Made by a program: the position numbers and the translations under genes
Shown: positions 32,557 to 40,692 of the stretch, piece by piece
Numbering within the stretch: the stretch's first letter is position 1
Layout of the letters: each line of letters starts with the position of its first letter
The notes under the pieces: generated by a model
What the model saw: the letters and a program-made list of their open reading frames with translations, nothing else
The model's database searches: none
What the model was told of the DNA's origin: nothing
Source: JAENVT01 sp031370825
GTDB taxonomy: Bacteria; Actinomycetota; Acidimicrobiia; Acidimicrobiales; Ilumatobacteraceae
NCBI GenBank assembly: GCA_031370825.1
Contig: JANMRB010000055.1
Span: 1-41,395, forward strand
DNA: 41,395 nt
Direction: 5' to 3'

Positions 32557-32800
32557 ACGACCTCCTCTGCGGACCGTCGTCGCGTGGCGGCCCACCACGT
32601 TTCTAGCAGCGCTCACCTGGTGACGCAACCGTCGTGGAGTTCGGTACGACGCGATCTGTACCCAGGTTCAGGCGCGGATCGCGTAGCAGGCCGGCCCCGC
32701 AGATCGGGCGCTTTGGACGCGCGACGCGTGCCTGAGATCGCCGACCAGAGGATGCTGGGCGACCACACGATGCCCTGACGCGGCGATCCGAGCCGTGGGT

Positions 32801-32834
32801 TACGATCTGCACCTGGGGGCCAGAGCAAGGAGGG
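32801..32834 (+). promoter_or_regulatory. Promoter -10 and ribosome site of the SnoaL-like gene
   Basis: TACGAT at 32801-32806 and AAGGAGGG at 32827-32834, 5 nt before GTG 32840. The same TACGAT/SD layout occurs before the lipoprotein gene at 12950. Confidence 0.45.
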
Positions 32835-32839
32835 CGACC

Positions 32840-33259
32840 GTGGACCACGCCATGACGATGCGGAGCACCTACGAGCGGATCAGCGCCGGAGACATCGCCG
32901 GGTTCGGCGAGTTGGTCGCGGACGACTTCATCGAGCACGAGGGCGGTCCGGGTCTGCCTCCCACCAAGGAGGGGACGCTCGAGTTCTTTCGGATCCTGCT
33001 GGCCGCGTTTCCCGACATGCGGATGGACGTCGAGGATCTGATCGCCAGCGAGGACAAGACCGTGGCGCGAGTCAAGGTCACAGCAACGCACCAAGGCGAG
33101 TTCATGGGCGTGCCGCCGACGGATGCGCGTGTCGAGATGCAGCTGATCGACATCATGAGGTTCGACGACGCGGGCCTCGTCTGCGAGCACTGGGGCGTCG
33201 CGGACATGCTGTCGCTCATGCAGCAGCTCGGCGTCGTGCCTGCCGGCCCTGCCGCATAG
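32840..33259 (+). CDS. SnoaL-like ester cyclase family protein
   Basis: 139 aa of the NTF2-like fold: Y-E-R-I-S-A-G-D-I-A-G-F-G-E-L-V-A-D-D-F-I-E-H, then a middle F-P-D-M-R-M-D-V-E-D-L-I-A and E-H-W-G-V-A-D near the end, as in the SnoaL polyketide-cyclase/ester-cyclase group. The activity of such stand-alone members is generally unknown. Its TAG stop is followed in frame by an ABM-like segment (33260-33511). Confidence 0.8.
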   Translation: MDHAMTMRSTYERISAGDIAGFGELVADDFIEHEGGPGLPPTKEGTLEFFRILLAAFPDMRMDVEDLIASEDKTVARVKVTATHQGEFMGVPPTDARVEMQLIDIMRFDDAGLVCEHWGVADMLSLMQQLGVVPAGPAA

Positions 33260-33511
33260 TCCGCTGACCTGCTCGGGAGTCTGCTCGAGCGCATCATCGC
33301 GAACGAGGGACCAAGCCAGCACGGCTTCCGTGGAAGCACGCGCTACGAGGTGCTCGAAAACCCCGACGTCCTGGTCGAGATCGCCGATTGGGAGTCGGCC
33401 GAGGCGCGCGACGTGCACATGCAGCAAGCCGCAGCAACGGGCGCATATGCACCGCTGGTCGATCTGCTGGCTGCTCCGGCCCGGGCCACGGTCATCAGCC
33501 GGCTCCCGTAA
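33260..33511 (+). pseudogene. ABM-like fragment without a start codon
   Basis: Directly after the TAG of the SnoaL-like gene, in the same frame, 83 codons read L-L-G-S-L-L-E-R-I-I-A-N-E-G, then S-T-R-Y-E-V-L-E-N-P-D-V-L-V-E-I-A-D-W-E-S-A-E-A-R. This fits the antibiotic-monooxygenase-like fold. No ATG, GTG or TTG precedes the conserved part and there is no ribosome site. It is either the second half of a fusion interrupted by TAG, expressed by readthrough, or a remnant. Confidence 0.5.
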
Positions 33512-33928
33512 CCGAACTCGGCGTCGCAACGGATCTATTCCAGAGCGACGGACCTGGCCACTGCCGCCTACCGCCGGTTGACTCGCCGTGTTGCGCTGAA
33601 CCTCCACGCACTACAAGGAGGCTCACATGCACACAACTCGCCGCTCGACACGCAGACCCGCGCACGACAACGATCTACGACCGCAGGCGAGAGAACTTCG
33701 ACCGCCACGCCGCCTACGTTGTCGTCGCGTTCGTCGCTGGTGCGTGACCGAGCGGCACCTTGGGGACACTCGCGTTGTGATGCTCCCTTGCGAGCAAGCC
33801 AGAGACCTTGACGCAACGCGAGCCGACGGCACAGCGGCGATGCACTTGAGACCCATGGGTGATTGTCATCGCGACCCTCTCAACGCAGCTGCGCAGCGGA
33901 CTTCACAGGTGCTGGCGCGAGACGCCGG
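33512..33928. other. Gene-poor gap containing only the integrase remnant
   Basis: Apart from the integrase tail (33630-33747) I see no gene. No att-site duplication or tRNA fragment could be identified by eye. Confidence 0.4.
33630..33747 (+). pseudogene. C-terminal remnant of a tyrosine recombinase/integrase
   Basis: One frame reads Q-L-A-A-R-H-A-D-P-R-T-T-T-I-Y-D-R-R-R, then N-F-D-R-H-A-A-Y-V-V-V-A-F-V-A-G-A and stop. This is the end of phage/XerC-like site-specific integrases, including the catalytic Tyr of T-T-x-x-Y-D-R. Nothing upstream matches the rest of the enzyme. An AAGGAGG plus ATG (33627) lies just before the junction in a different frame, which suggests that two unrelated sequences were joined here. 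Confidence 0.7.
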
Positions 33929-35719
33929 TCACGGCGCCCGGGGGTGGAACTCGATCGACTCGATGATCGGTGCGGTCTCGGCGATGACGTCGTCGAAGCG
34001 CTCCTCGGGCGCCACGACCGTGATTGCCAGCGTCTCGACCGACATACCCTCGGGGAGGTCGACGAGGTAGAGACGCAGGCGCCACCCTGGGTCCCAAAGC
34101 GCGTGGATCCAGCGGCTGATAGCGATCATTCCTACCCCGCAGGCCCTGCCGCCGGGGGCAAGGGCTACGTCGATCGACCCGGCCTCGAGGCCACCGACGC
34201 GCGCGGCTACCGGCGCAGTCGTTTCGAAGTTGGGATCCGCGATGAGCTGCTGCGCAATCGCGGCTGCATCGGCCGGTGCCGAGAGCAGCGGGGAGCCGCC
34301 GTTCGCTGCGCACCACGCGTCGTAGGCGACTGGGTCGACGAGTTCGATGCGCTCGCCATTGCCGAAGAAATCCTCGGGATGCCACAGGCCCCCGAACCAC
34401 ACGTCCAGGGCTTGCTCGTTCCCGCCCTTCCCGGCGCCCTTCCCGGGCAACCACGTCTCCCATGTGCTCGGCGCCGAAACGGTGACCTCACCGTCGGAGG
34501 AGGTGTAGGACAGGACGACCGGCTGGCCGTTCTCGGTCGTCGAATTGGCATCCAGCCACAACCCGCCGCTCTGCGACCAACTGATCTCCTGCTCGACGAC
34601 GGTTGCCTCGCCATCCGCGAACAGCCGGGCCGAGAAGGTCATGTCGCCGGCGGGCCATTGCGGCCCGTCCACGCGCTCGATCTCGTATCGCTCGTACGAG
34701 GCACCCGACGGGGTGGCGTAGAGGAGCGGAACGTCCACGTCGTTGACCTGCACGTGCCCCTCGGCACCTTCGCCGGCGACGCGTGCGGCGAGGAACTCCT
34801 CCAGGCGTTCCGTGGCCTGTGCCTCGACAGCCACCGGGTCGGCTTGCGCGAACGGCGCTATCAGCCTCCACCGGTGCACCACCCAGATCCCGTCAAGGCC
34901 CTGGCGGTCGAGCTGGGCGAGATCGAGGCTCACCGACTCGTAGTTGAGGTCATCGATCGTCGGCGCGCACAGCTCGCCCATTTCCGGCTCAGGGCCGGGC
35001 GGGTAGAGCGGGTTGGTGCGGCCCGGCGCACACCGGTGGAACCATTGGTCGGGGAGAGCCCCATCGGTCCGGCCGTCGGGGGCCCCGCCTTGGTGTGGGT
35101 TGAACAGATACGCCTCCCAGCCCAGCACCTCACGGAGGAACCGGTCGACGAGTTCGACTTGGCCAAGTTCCTCGATGGTCATCTCCTCGTACAGCGTCAG
35201 TTGCGGCTCCACCTGCCACGTGTAGTCGGGGTCGCCGGCGTCGGCGAGCTCCTGGGCGGCACGCACCTCCTCGAGCGTCGACTGCGGCCACATCCCAGCC
35301 GACGTCAGCGACTCCGTCGTGGTGGGCGGCGGGGTGGGGACCGTCGACGTCGGTACGTCGGCAGGGTCGGGCTCGGCGTCGTTCCGCACGATGGCCCCGA
35401 GGGCGACGACCAGCACCGCGGCCGCCGCGGCCGCGAGCGCGATCTTCAGCGCGACGCGGCGACGGTTCGGGGGTTCGGCAGCCGTCGGCGCAAGCTCGAT
35501 CGACGCGTCGCGTTCGCCGTTCTCGCCGTGGCCGGGCATCGCATCGCCCCAGGACACGGCGGAGACGCGCGGGACCTGGTCCCACGATGGCCGCTCCAGA
35601 CGGTCCACGTCGACCGCAACGGTTCCACGGCTGAGGATCTCGTCGACCGAGATCGCCGGCGCCTCCCGGTCGAGCGCCTCGGCGAACCGAGGGAGTTGCT
35701 GTTCGATCTCAGTGGGCAT
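33929..35719 (-). CDS. Large membrane-anchored protein coupled to an ECF sigma factor
   Basis: 596 aa. A cytoplasmic N-terminal part of about 95 residues (M-P-T-E-I-E-Q-Q-L-P-R-F-A-E-A-L-D) precedes one transmembrane helix (A-L-K-I-A-L-A-A-A-A-A-A-V-L-V-V-A-L). A Thr/Pro linker and a long extracytoplasmic region of about 470 residues follow, with no enzyme motif recognised. The ATG overlaps the end of the sigma gene by 11 bp, so the two are translationally coupled. The layout fits an anti-sigma or sensor role: the N-terminal segment would hold the sigma factor and the outer domain would sense a signal. No zinc-binding anti-sigma motif is visible, so the role is inferred from position. Confidence 0.7.
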   Translation of the reverse strand: MPTEIEQQLPRFAEALDREAPAISVDEILSRGTVAVDVDRLERPSWDQVPRVSAVSWGDAMPGHGENGERDASIELAPTAAEPPNRRRVALKIALAAAAAAVLVVALGAIVRNDAEPDPADVPTSTVPTPPPTTTESLTSAGMWPQSTLEEVRAAQELADAGDPDYTWQVEPQLTLYEEMTIEELGQVELVDRFLREVLGWEAYLFNPHQGGAPDGRTDGALPDQWFHRCAPGRTNPLYPPGPEPEMGELCAPTIDDLNYESVSLDLAQLDRQGLDGIWVVHRWRLIAPFAQADPVAVEAQATERLEEFLAARVAGEGAEGHVQVNDVDVPLLYATPSGASYERYEIERVDGPQWPAGDMTFSARLFADGEATVVEQEISWSQSGGLWLDANSTTENGQPVVLSYTSSDGEVTVSAPSTWETWLPGKGAGKGGNEQALDVWFGGLWHPEDFFGNGERIELVDPVAYDAWCAANGGSPLLSAPADAAAIAQQLIADPNFETTAPVAARVGGLEAGSIDVALAPGGRACGVGMIAISRWIHALWDPGWRLRLYLVDLPEGMSVETLAITVVAPEERFDDVIAETAPIIESIEFHPRAP

Positions 35720-36179
35720 TCTCAACCTCCAACTCCGACCGCAGGCGAGCGAGCGCCCGCTCGGAATCTCGGTGCACCGTCGACGCCGTGACCCCGAGCA
35801 CATCGGCTGCCTCACGCAAGGTGTACCCGAAACCGACCACCAACACGACCGCACACCGCTGGGCTTCCGACAAGCGTGCGATCGCCGGCGCAAGGCCCGG
35901 CTCGAACGAGTCGTCCGGCGACGCAACGGCCGGCGCCAGCTCGGCCACGGGGACGTCGCGTGCCTCGCTGCGTACCGCCAACGTCCGCCCCACGCGGTAC
36001 AGGTATCCGACCGGGCTCTCGATCTCTCGCACCCGCTCCCAGTTCTGCCACGCCCACGCCAGCGCGTCCGCCGCGGCCTGACGCCCGACCACCGCCCCGA
36101 ACCTGGCCACAAGGGACCGGCGCACACGCGGCTCGACCTCCGCCACGAACCGCTCGAAGTCTGACCGCCCCCGATCCAT
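35709..36179 (-). CDS. ECF sigma factor (SigE-like)
   Basis: 156 aa. Region 2 is weakly conserved (D-A-L-A-W-A-W-Q-N-W-E-R-V ... V-G-Y-L-Y-R-V-G-R-T); region 4 is clear (L-S-E-A-Q-R-C-A-V-V-L-V-V-G-F-G-Y-T-L-R-E-A-A-D-V-L-G-V-T-A-S-T-V-H-R-D-S-E-R-A-L). The start is chosen at ATG 36179 (M-D-R-G-R-S-D-F-E-R-F-V); ATG 36194 is an alternative. The gene overlaps the following membrane protein, its likely regulator. Target promoters unknown. Confidence 0.82.
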   Translation of the reverse strand: MDRGRSDFERFVAEVEPRVRRSLVARFGAVVGRQAAADALAWAWQNWERVREIESPVGYLYRVGRTLAVRSEARDVPVAELAPAVASPDDSFEPGLAPAIARLSEAQRCAVVLVVGFGYTLREAADVLGVTASTVHRDSERALARLRSELEVENAH

Positions 36180-36356
36180 CACCCTACAAAGCATCCCAAC
36201 CGCCGACTTGCGCGACGCGACTAGAGATTTTCTACAACCGTCACGCGTTGGTCGTCGCCACGTACGATTCGCGCGGGACTGTCCGGAGGTTTGTGTAAGC
36301 GGCGTGATCTGAGGGTCCGCGACCGGATTGGAGGTCGAGATGAGCGAGCATCTCGG

Positions 36357-37307
36357 CTACAACGCCACGCCGCCGAGGGTCGCGGAAGCGGCAACTCGCG
36401 CAATGGACGACGGCGCGAGCACGTCGGCTCGGCCGTAGTGACCGACGACGTCGAAGTAGCGTTTGGCGTGCAGCGCCCCACGAAGGTCGCAGTCTGCGAC
36501 GACGATCCCCTCTGCGTCATAGAGCGGGCCGGCAATCACATCGCCGCCGGGCGACACGATGCACGCGCCCCCGCGGCCAAAGACGTCAACGCCGTCGGGC
36601 AACGCCACCGGGAAGTCATCCGGGAACGCGCTCGCCGGGATGAACTGCGGCACGCTCACCACGAAAGCCCCTGCCTCGATCGCGATGTGTCGCATCGACG
36701 CAATCCAGCCGTCGCTGTCGTCCGCGGTCGGTGCTAGCCAGATCTGAGGGCCGCCCTGATAGACGCTCCATCGCGCTAGTGGCATTCGGTTCTCCCAACA
36801 GATGAGGCCCCCCACGCGGGCGATTCCAGGAAGCTCGACCACACCGAGATCGTCGCCAGCGCCCACCCCGTGGAACACGCGCTCGTGCATCGTGGGCATC
36901 AGCTTGCGATGCCGATGCAGCACCCCCTCGCCGCCGATCACCAGCAGCGTGTTGTACAGCGTGCCGGGCCGGTCGTCTTCGCGCTCGTTGATGCCGATGG
37001 CGAGATGAACGCCGCGCTCCGCGCACGCCATGGTCAGTCGATCGACCAGCGGCCCGCGGACGTCGATGCTCGACGCCCACATCCGCTCCCACAGTTCATC
37101 ACAGCCCTCAGTCCACGTCGCCGCCTGCGCCGCCCACACCCCGCTCGGGTACACAGACACGAAGCACTCCGGGAAGACCACCAGGGTCGCACCACCATCC
37201 GCCGCCTCGCCGAGGAGATCGATGGCCTTGTCGATGGTCGCGTCGGCATCGAGGATCACCGGCGTCGCTTGGACCGCCGCAACACACACCGTCTCGAACC
37301 CAGTCAT
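36357..37307 (-). CDS. Nitrilase
   Basis: 316 aa, carbon-nitrogen hydrolase of the true nitrilase branch, converting nitriles to carboxylates and ammonia. The triad is Glu47 (V-V-F-P-E-C-F), Lys135 (H-R-K-L-M-P-T) and Cys170 (L-I-C-W-E-N-R-M-P-L-A-R); C-W-E-N-x-M-P-L is diagnostic of nitrilases over amidases. ATG 37307 has TACCAT 7 nt upstream; the open frame continues far beyond it without similarity. It is divergent from an aryl-CoA hydroxylase-like monooxygenase and an aryl-AMP ligase, suggesting that an aromatic nitrile is a substrate; that part is inference. Confidence 0.9.
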   Translation of the reverse strand: MTGFETVCVAAVQATPVILDADATIDKAIDLLGEAADGGATLVVFPECFVSVYPSGVWAAQAATWTEGCDELWERMWASSIDVRGPLVDRLTMACAERGVHLAIGINEREDDRPGTLYNTLLVIGGEGVLHRHRKLMPTMHERVFHGVGAGDDLGVVELPGIARVGGLICWENRMPLARWSVYQGGPQIWLAPTADDSDGWIASMRHIAIEAGAFVVSVPQFIPASAFPDDFPVALPDGVDVFGRGGACIVSPGGDVIAGPLYDAEGIVVADCDLRGALHAKRYFDVVGHYGRADVLAPSSIARVAASATLGGVAL

Positions 37308-37311
37308 GCTT

Positions 37312-37332
37312 CCGATGGTAACCATCCATCGG
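37312..37332. promoter_or_regulatory. Palindromic operator candidate over the nitrilase promoter
   Basis: Arms CCGATGG and CCATCGG (7 bp each) are separated by 7 bp. A nested GATGGT-A-ACCATC palindrome (37314-37326) overlaps the TACCAT -10. This is a typical position for a repressor site; the regulator is unknown. Confidence 0.45.
37315..37320 (-). promoter_or_regulatory. Leaderless -10 hexamer of the nitrilase gene
   Basis: TACCAT, 7 nt before ATG 37307. Confidence 0.5.
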
Positions 37333-37576
37333 CCTCCTGGCCGCCAGCGCCGCGTCCCAGAACGCCGCCTGGGTCGAAGTACACCACGGTTGGACTCGCC
37401 ACCACACCGAGTGATTGATGCCGTGCACCGTGCTGCATCGGAGCGGCACCTCGGCGACGCGTGTGGTGTGCGTCGAGCAATTCGATGATGATGGCGATCT
37501 CGGCCCACGGACGGAACGTGCGTCATGTGATCGTTTCCCATTGGTGACGGAGACCACTGGCCCCTTGGATTTGTCG

Positions 37577-37582
37577 TACATT
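37577..37582 (+). promoter_or_regulatory. Leaderless -10 hexamer of the monooxygenase-ligase operon
   Basis: TACATT, 6 nt before GTG 37589. The rest of the 281-bp divergent gap holds a second imperfect palindrome at 37417-37439 (GATGC ... GCATC) and no gene. Confidence 0.5.
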
Positions 37583-37588
37583 CGGCCC

Positions 37589-39067
37589 GTGACAGAGACC
37601 ACCTTGCGGCATGCGCAAGTCATCGGTGGCGGACCTGGTGGGTTGACTGCCGCGGCGCTGCTTCGGCAGGCCTGTCCGGATGCCGAGGTGGTCGTCTACG
37701 AGCGCAACTCGCAGCGTTCGACCTTTGGGTTCGGCGTGGTGTTCTCGGCCGCGACTATGCGCGGCTTGGCTGCCGCGGCTCCCCAAGTCCACTCCGAGCT
37801 GACGGCCCGCGCGGTGAGCTGGGACACGGTCGAGCTGCGGCTCCGAGGTGAAGTGCACCGGTGCGGCGGCAACCGGATGTCGGCTATCGCCCGCCGCGAT
37901 CTGCTTGACGTGCTCGAGTCGTGGGCGGTCGATGTGGGAGTAGTTGTCAATCACTCCTCGCCGATCGACGACATTCCGCCCGGCGCCGGGCTCACCGTAG
38001 TGGCGTCGGGCGCCAACTCGGTATTCCGCGACCGGGCCGCCGAGCAGCTGGAGGCCAGCTACACCGAAGCCGACGCCCGGTACATCTGGTGCGGCACCCA
38101 GGCGCCTTTCGACGGGCTGACGTTTCCATTCGTGTCCACTGATGCCGGCGTGTTTGGCGCACACGCGTACCCGATCAGCGAAGGGTTGTCGACGTTCATC
38201 GTTGAGTGCGACGAGGCGACGTGGCGGGCGGCCGGCCTCGACGCGTTTGACATGAGTCAATCCCCCGGAACCAGTGACGAATTCAGTCTCGGTGTGCTCG
38301 CCGACGCGTTCGCCGAGCACCTCGGCGGTCATCCGTTGCTCGGCAATAACAGCCGGTGGGGACGATTCCGCACTCGGCGAGCGCGCCGCTGGGTGACCGG
38401 CGCAGTGGCGTTCATCGGCGACGCAGTGCACACCGCCCACTTCTCGGTGGGTTCGGGAACGAAGATGGCGATGGAGGACGCCGTCGCCCTAGCGGAGGCC
38501 GTGCGTGTCTGCGACTCGGTGCCTTCTGCGCTCGAACGCTTCCAACAGGATCGAATCCACCAGGTGAATCGCCTGCAGCAGCTCGCTTCCACCAGCCTCG
38601 ATTGGTGGGAGCATTTCGGGGTGCTCCACGAGCGGCTCGCTCCGTGGCAGTTCGCCGTGAACTTCTTCACCCGCAGCGTCACCGTAGGCGACCTGGAGCA
38701 GCGAGACCCAGCCTTCGTCGAAGCTGCCCGAGCGGTGTGGCGGGCCGGTTCGGGTGGTGAGGCAGTGCTCGACACTCCGTTGACCACCGCCGCAGGAACA
38801 GCGATCCGCCGTGTCGGTCGGTTCGACGGAACGGTCGCTCGCATGCCCGGCGTCGAGCTGCGCGATCAGCCTCCGGTGCGGATCGTTCGTGATTCATCGG
38901 CGGCGAAACGACGACGCGGGGCCGAGCAGGCTCGATTCGATGGTCACGTAGCGGTCCTGGTCGAGCCGTGCGGGCCGTCCGTCGACCTCGACGATCTGGC
39001 CGAGACGCTTGTGCTGTCGGGCCGGGCCGACCTCGTGGCGTTTGAAGCGGACGGACACCTCGCATGA
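37589..39067 (+). CDS. FAD-dependent monooxygenase, salicylyl-CoA 5-hydroxylase-like
   Basis: 492 aa. FAD-binding G-G-G-P-G-G-L at 13-19, the family hallmark Y-E-R-N-S-Q-R-S-T-F-G-F-G-V-V-F-S, then R-M-S-A-I-A-R-R-D-L-L-D-V-L and the second FAD motif F-I-G-D-A-V-H-T-A-H-F. The F-G-F-G-V-V-F-S block is shared with salicylyl-CoA 5-hydroxylase and the monooxygenase part of 2-aminobenzoyl-CoA monooxygenase/reductase, which act on CoA thioesters, not free acids. The roughly 100-residue C-terminal tail after the hydroxylase core is of unclear role. GTG 37589 is supported by TACATT 6 nt upstream. The ligase start overlaps its stop (ATGA), so ligase and hydroxylase are made together. Confidence 0.82.
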   Translation: MTETTLRHAQVIGGGPGGLTAAALLRQACPDAEVVVYERNSQRSTFGFGVVFSAATMRGLAAAAPQVHSELTARAVSWDTVELRLRGEVHRCGGNRMSAIARRDLLDVLESWAVDVGVVVNHSSPIDDIPPGAGLTVVASGANSVFRDRAAEQLEASYTEADARYIWCGTQAPFDGLTFPFVSTDAGVFGAHAYPISEGLSTFIVECDEATWRAAGLDAFDMSQSPGTSDEFSLGVLADAFAEHLGGHPLLGNNSRWGRFRTRRARRWVTGAVAFIGDAVHTAHFSVGSGTKMAMEDAVALAEAVRVCDSVPSALERFQQDRIHQVNRLQQLASTSLDWWEHFGVLHERLAPWQFAVNFFTRSVTVGDLEQRDPAFVEAARAVWRAGSGGEAVLDTPLTTAAGTAIRRVGRFDGTVARMPGVELRDQPPVRIVRDSSAAKRRRGAEQARFDGHVAVLVEPCGPSVDLDDLAETLVLSGRADLVAFEADGHLA

Positions 39068-40692
39068 GCGAGCGTCTCGACTGGGAGCGGGCCCGCTTCG
39101 TCAGCTGGCCCGCGGACCGCGCCGATAGGTATCGAGCAGCAGGGGTGTGGGCCGGACAGACCCTGTTCGACGCTCTCGCTGAGATGGCCACCGGCGCGGC
39201 CGAACATGTCGCCGTGATCGACGATGCCGAAGCGCTCAGCTATGGCCAGCTCGTCGATCGGGCCCAGCGAGTGGCGGGGGGACTGCGGACACTTGGGCTC
39301 GCCCGAGGCGACGCCGCAGTCGTGCAACTTCCGAACACGATCGACTTCGTGCTGACGGCTCTGGCCTGCTTCCGAGTCGGCGTGCGACCGGTCATGGCCC
39401 TGCCCGCATTGCGCCTCAGCGAACTTGGCCATCTGGCGAGCACCGCCCAGGCAGCAGCAGTGATCGTGCCCTCGGTGTGGCGCGAGTTCGATCATGAGGC
39501 GATGGCCCATCGTCTCGCGGCCAACGTCGACACTGTCCGCACGGTGGTCGTGACCGGCACTCCTCGGCTGCGGGAGAGCGTCGCGTTCGCCGACCTGATG
39601 GCCAACGACGTCGATCGAGGACCACAGCCTCCACCGTCCGATCTCGCTCTGTTCCTGCTTTCAGGAGGCACCACCGGCCTACCGAAGCTGATCCCTCGCA
39701 CGCACGACGATTACCTCTACAACGCCCGGCTGAGCGCCGAAATCTGCGAGTTGACCAGCAACGACCGGTATCTCGTCGCCCTCCCGGCCGGGCACAACTT
39801 TCCACTCGGCTGCCCCGGCATCTTTGGCACGCTGCTCAGTGGCGGCACGGTGGTGATGGCCGCATCGCCCGAACCCGCCGTCGCACTGGCGACCATCGAA
39901 CGCCACCGCGTCACCGTCACCGCCGCGGTTCCCGCTGTCGCCCGACGATGGCTCGACGCCGCGGACGACTTCCCCGACGTCCGCTCCCATTGGCGGCTAC
40001 TACAAGTCGGCGGTTCGCGCCTGGCCGACGAGATCGCTCGTCTGATCGAGCCGAGACTCGGTTGCCGTCTCCAGCAGGTATTCGGCATGGCCGAGGGTCT
40101 CCTCAACTTCACCCGGCTTGCCGATCCGCCTCAGGTCGTGTGGACCACCCAGGGCCGGCCCGCCAGTGAGCACGACGAGATCCGCATTCTCGACGTGGCT
40201 GGCACCCCCGTTGCCGATGGGCAGATCGGTGAATTGTGGACCCGGGGCCCATACACGATCTGCGGCTACTTCAACGCCGACGCCCACAACCACACCACCT
40301 TCGCCGATGGCTGGTACCGCACCGGCGACCTAGTACGCAGCGGTAGCGGCGGGAATCTGGTCGTGGAGGGCCGCTCCAAGGACCAGATCAACCGGGGCGG
40401 CGAGAAGATCTCGGCCGAGGAGATCGAGAACGTGGCCTACGGCCTCGCCGCGGTCGAGTTCTGCGCTGCAGTCGCCGTGCCTGACGCCGACTTGGGCGAG
40501 CGTGTCGGACTCTGCGTCGTGCTGCGTCCGGGGATGACACTCACCCTCGACGACGTGAGGGCCCACTACGACGCGAGCGACGTGGCCCGTTTCAAGTACC
40601 CCGAGCGGCTGGAGCTCTACGACGCCTTGCCGTTGTCCAACGTAGGCAAGGTCGACAAGGCCCGGCTGCGAGCTGACATGCTCGAGCGCTGA
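39064..40692 (+). CDS. Aryl-AMP/CoA ligase (salicylate or 2,3-dihydroxybenzoate type)
   Basis: 542 aa adenylating enzyme close to EntE/DhbE. The N-terminus R-A-R-F-V-S-W-P-A-D-R-A-D-R-Y-R is typical of this group (F-x-x-W-P-x-x-x-A-x-x-Y-R). The ATP loop is L-L-S-G-G-T-T-G-L-P-K-L-I-P-R-T-H-D-D-Y; G-H-N-F-P-L-G-C-P-G lines the aryl pocket, and G-R-S-K-D-Q-I-N-R-G-G-E-K-I-S and the final N-V-G-K-V-D-K carry the catalytic lysines. No aryl-carrier or siderophore gene is present, and the neighbour uses CoA esters, so activation for ring hydroxylation is more likely than siderophore synthesis. Confidence 0.87.
   Translation: MSERLDWERARFVSWPADRADRYRAAGVWAGQTLFDALAEMATGAAEHVAVIDDAEALSYGQLVDRAQRVAGGLRTLGLARGDAAVVQLPNTIDFVLTALACFRVGVRPVMALPALRLSELGHLASTAQAAAVIVPSVWREFDHEAMAHRLAANVDTVRTVVVTGTPRLRESVAFADLMANDVDRGPQPPPSDLALFLLSGGTTGLPKLIPRTHDDYLYNARLSAEICELTSNDRYLVALPAGHNFPLGCPGIFGTLLSGGTVVMAASPEPAVALATIERHRVTVTAAVPAVARRWLDAADDFPDVRSHWRLLQVGGSRLADEIARLIEPRLGCRLQQVFGMAEGLLNFTRLADPPQVVWTTQGRPASEHDEIRILDVAGTPVADGQIGELWTRGPYTICGYFNADAHNHTTFADGWYRTGDLVRSGSGGNLVVEGRSKDQINRGGEKISAEEIENVAYGLAAVEFCAAVAVPDADLGERVGLCVVLRPGMTLTLDDVRAHYDASDVARFKYPERLELYDALPLSNVGKVDKARLRADMLER

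Noticed and set aside
33627..34070. 147-codon frame after a good AAGGAGG/ATG
   Set aside because: Arg-rich, overlaps the integrase remnant in another frame and runs antisense into the membrane protein gene; it looks like a shadow frame.
33863..35791. Long 642-codon plus-strand frame
   Set aside because: Antisense to the sigma-coupled membrane protein; Arg/Gly/His-rich composition typical of reverse-strand shadows in high-GC DNA.
36340..36438. 32-codon plus-strand frame with GGAGGT a few bases upstream
   Set aside because: Mostly antisense to the nitrilase 3' end, with no recognisable sequence; the ribosome-site match is probably chance.
39064..40692. Catecholate siderophore cluster
   Set aside because: The ligase looks EntE-like, but there is no isochorismatase/carrier protein, condensation domain or exporter, and the partner hydroxylase acts on CoA esters.
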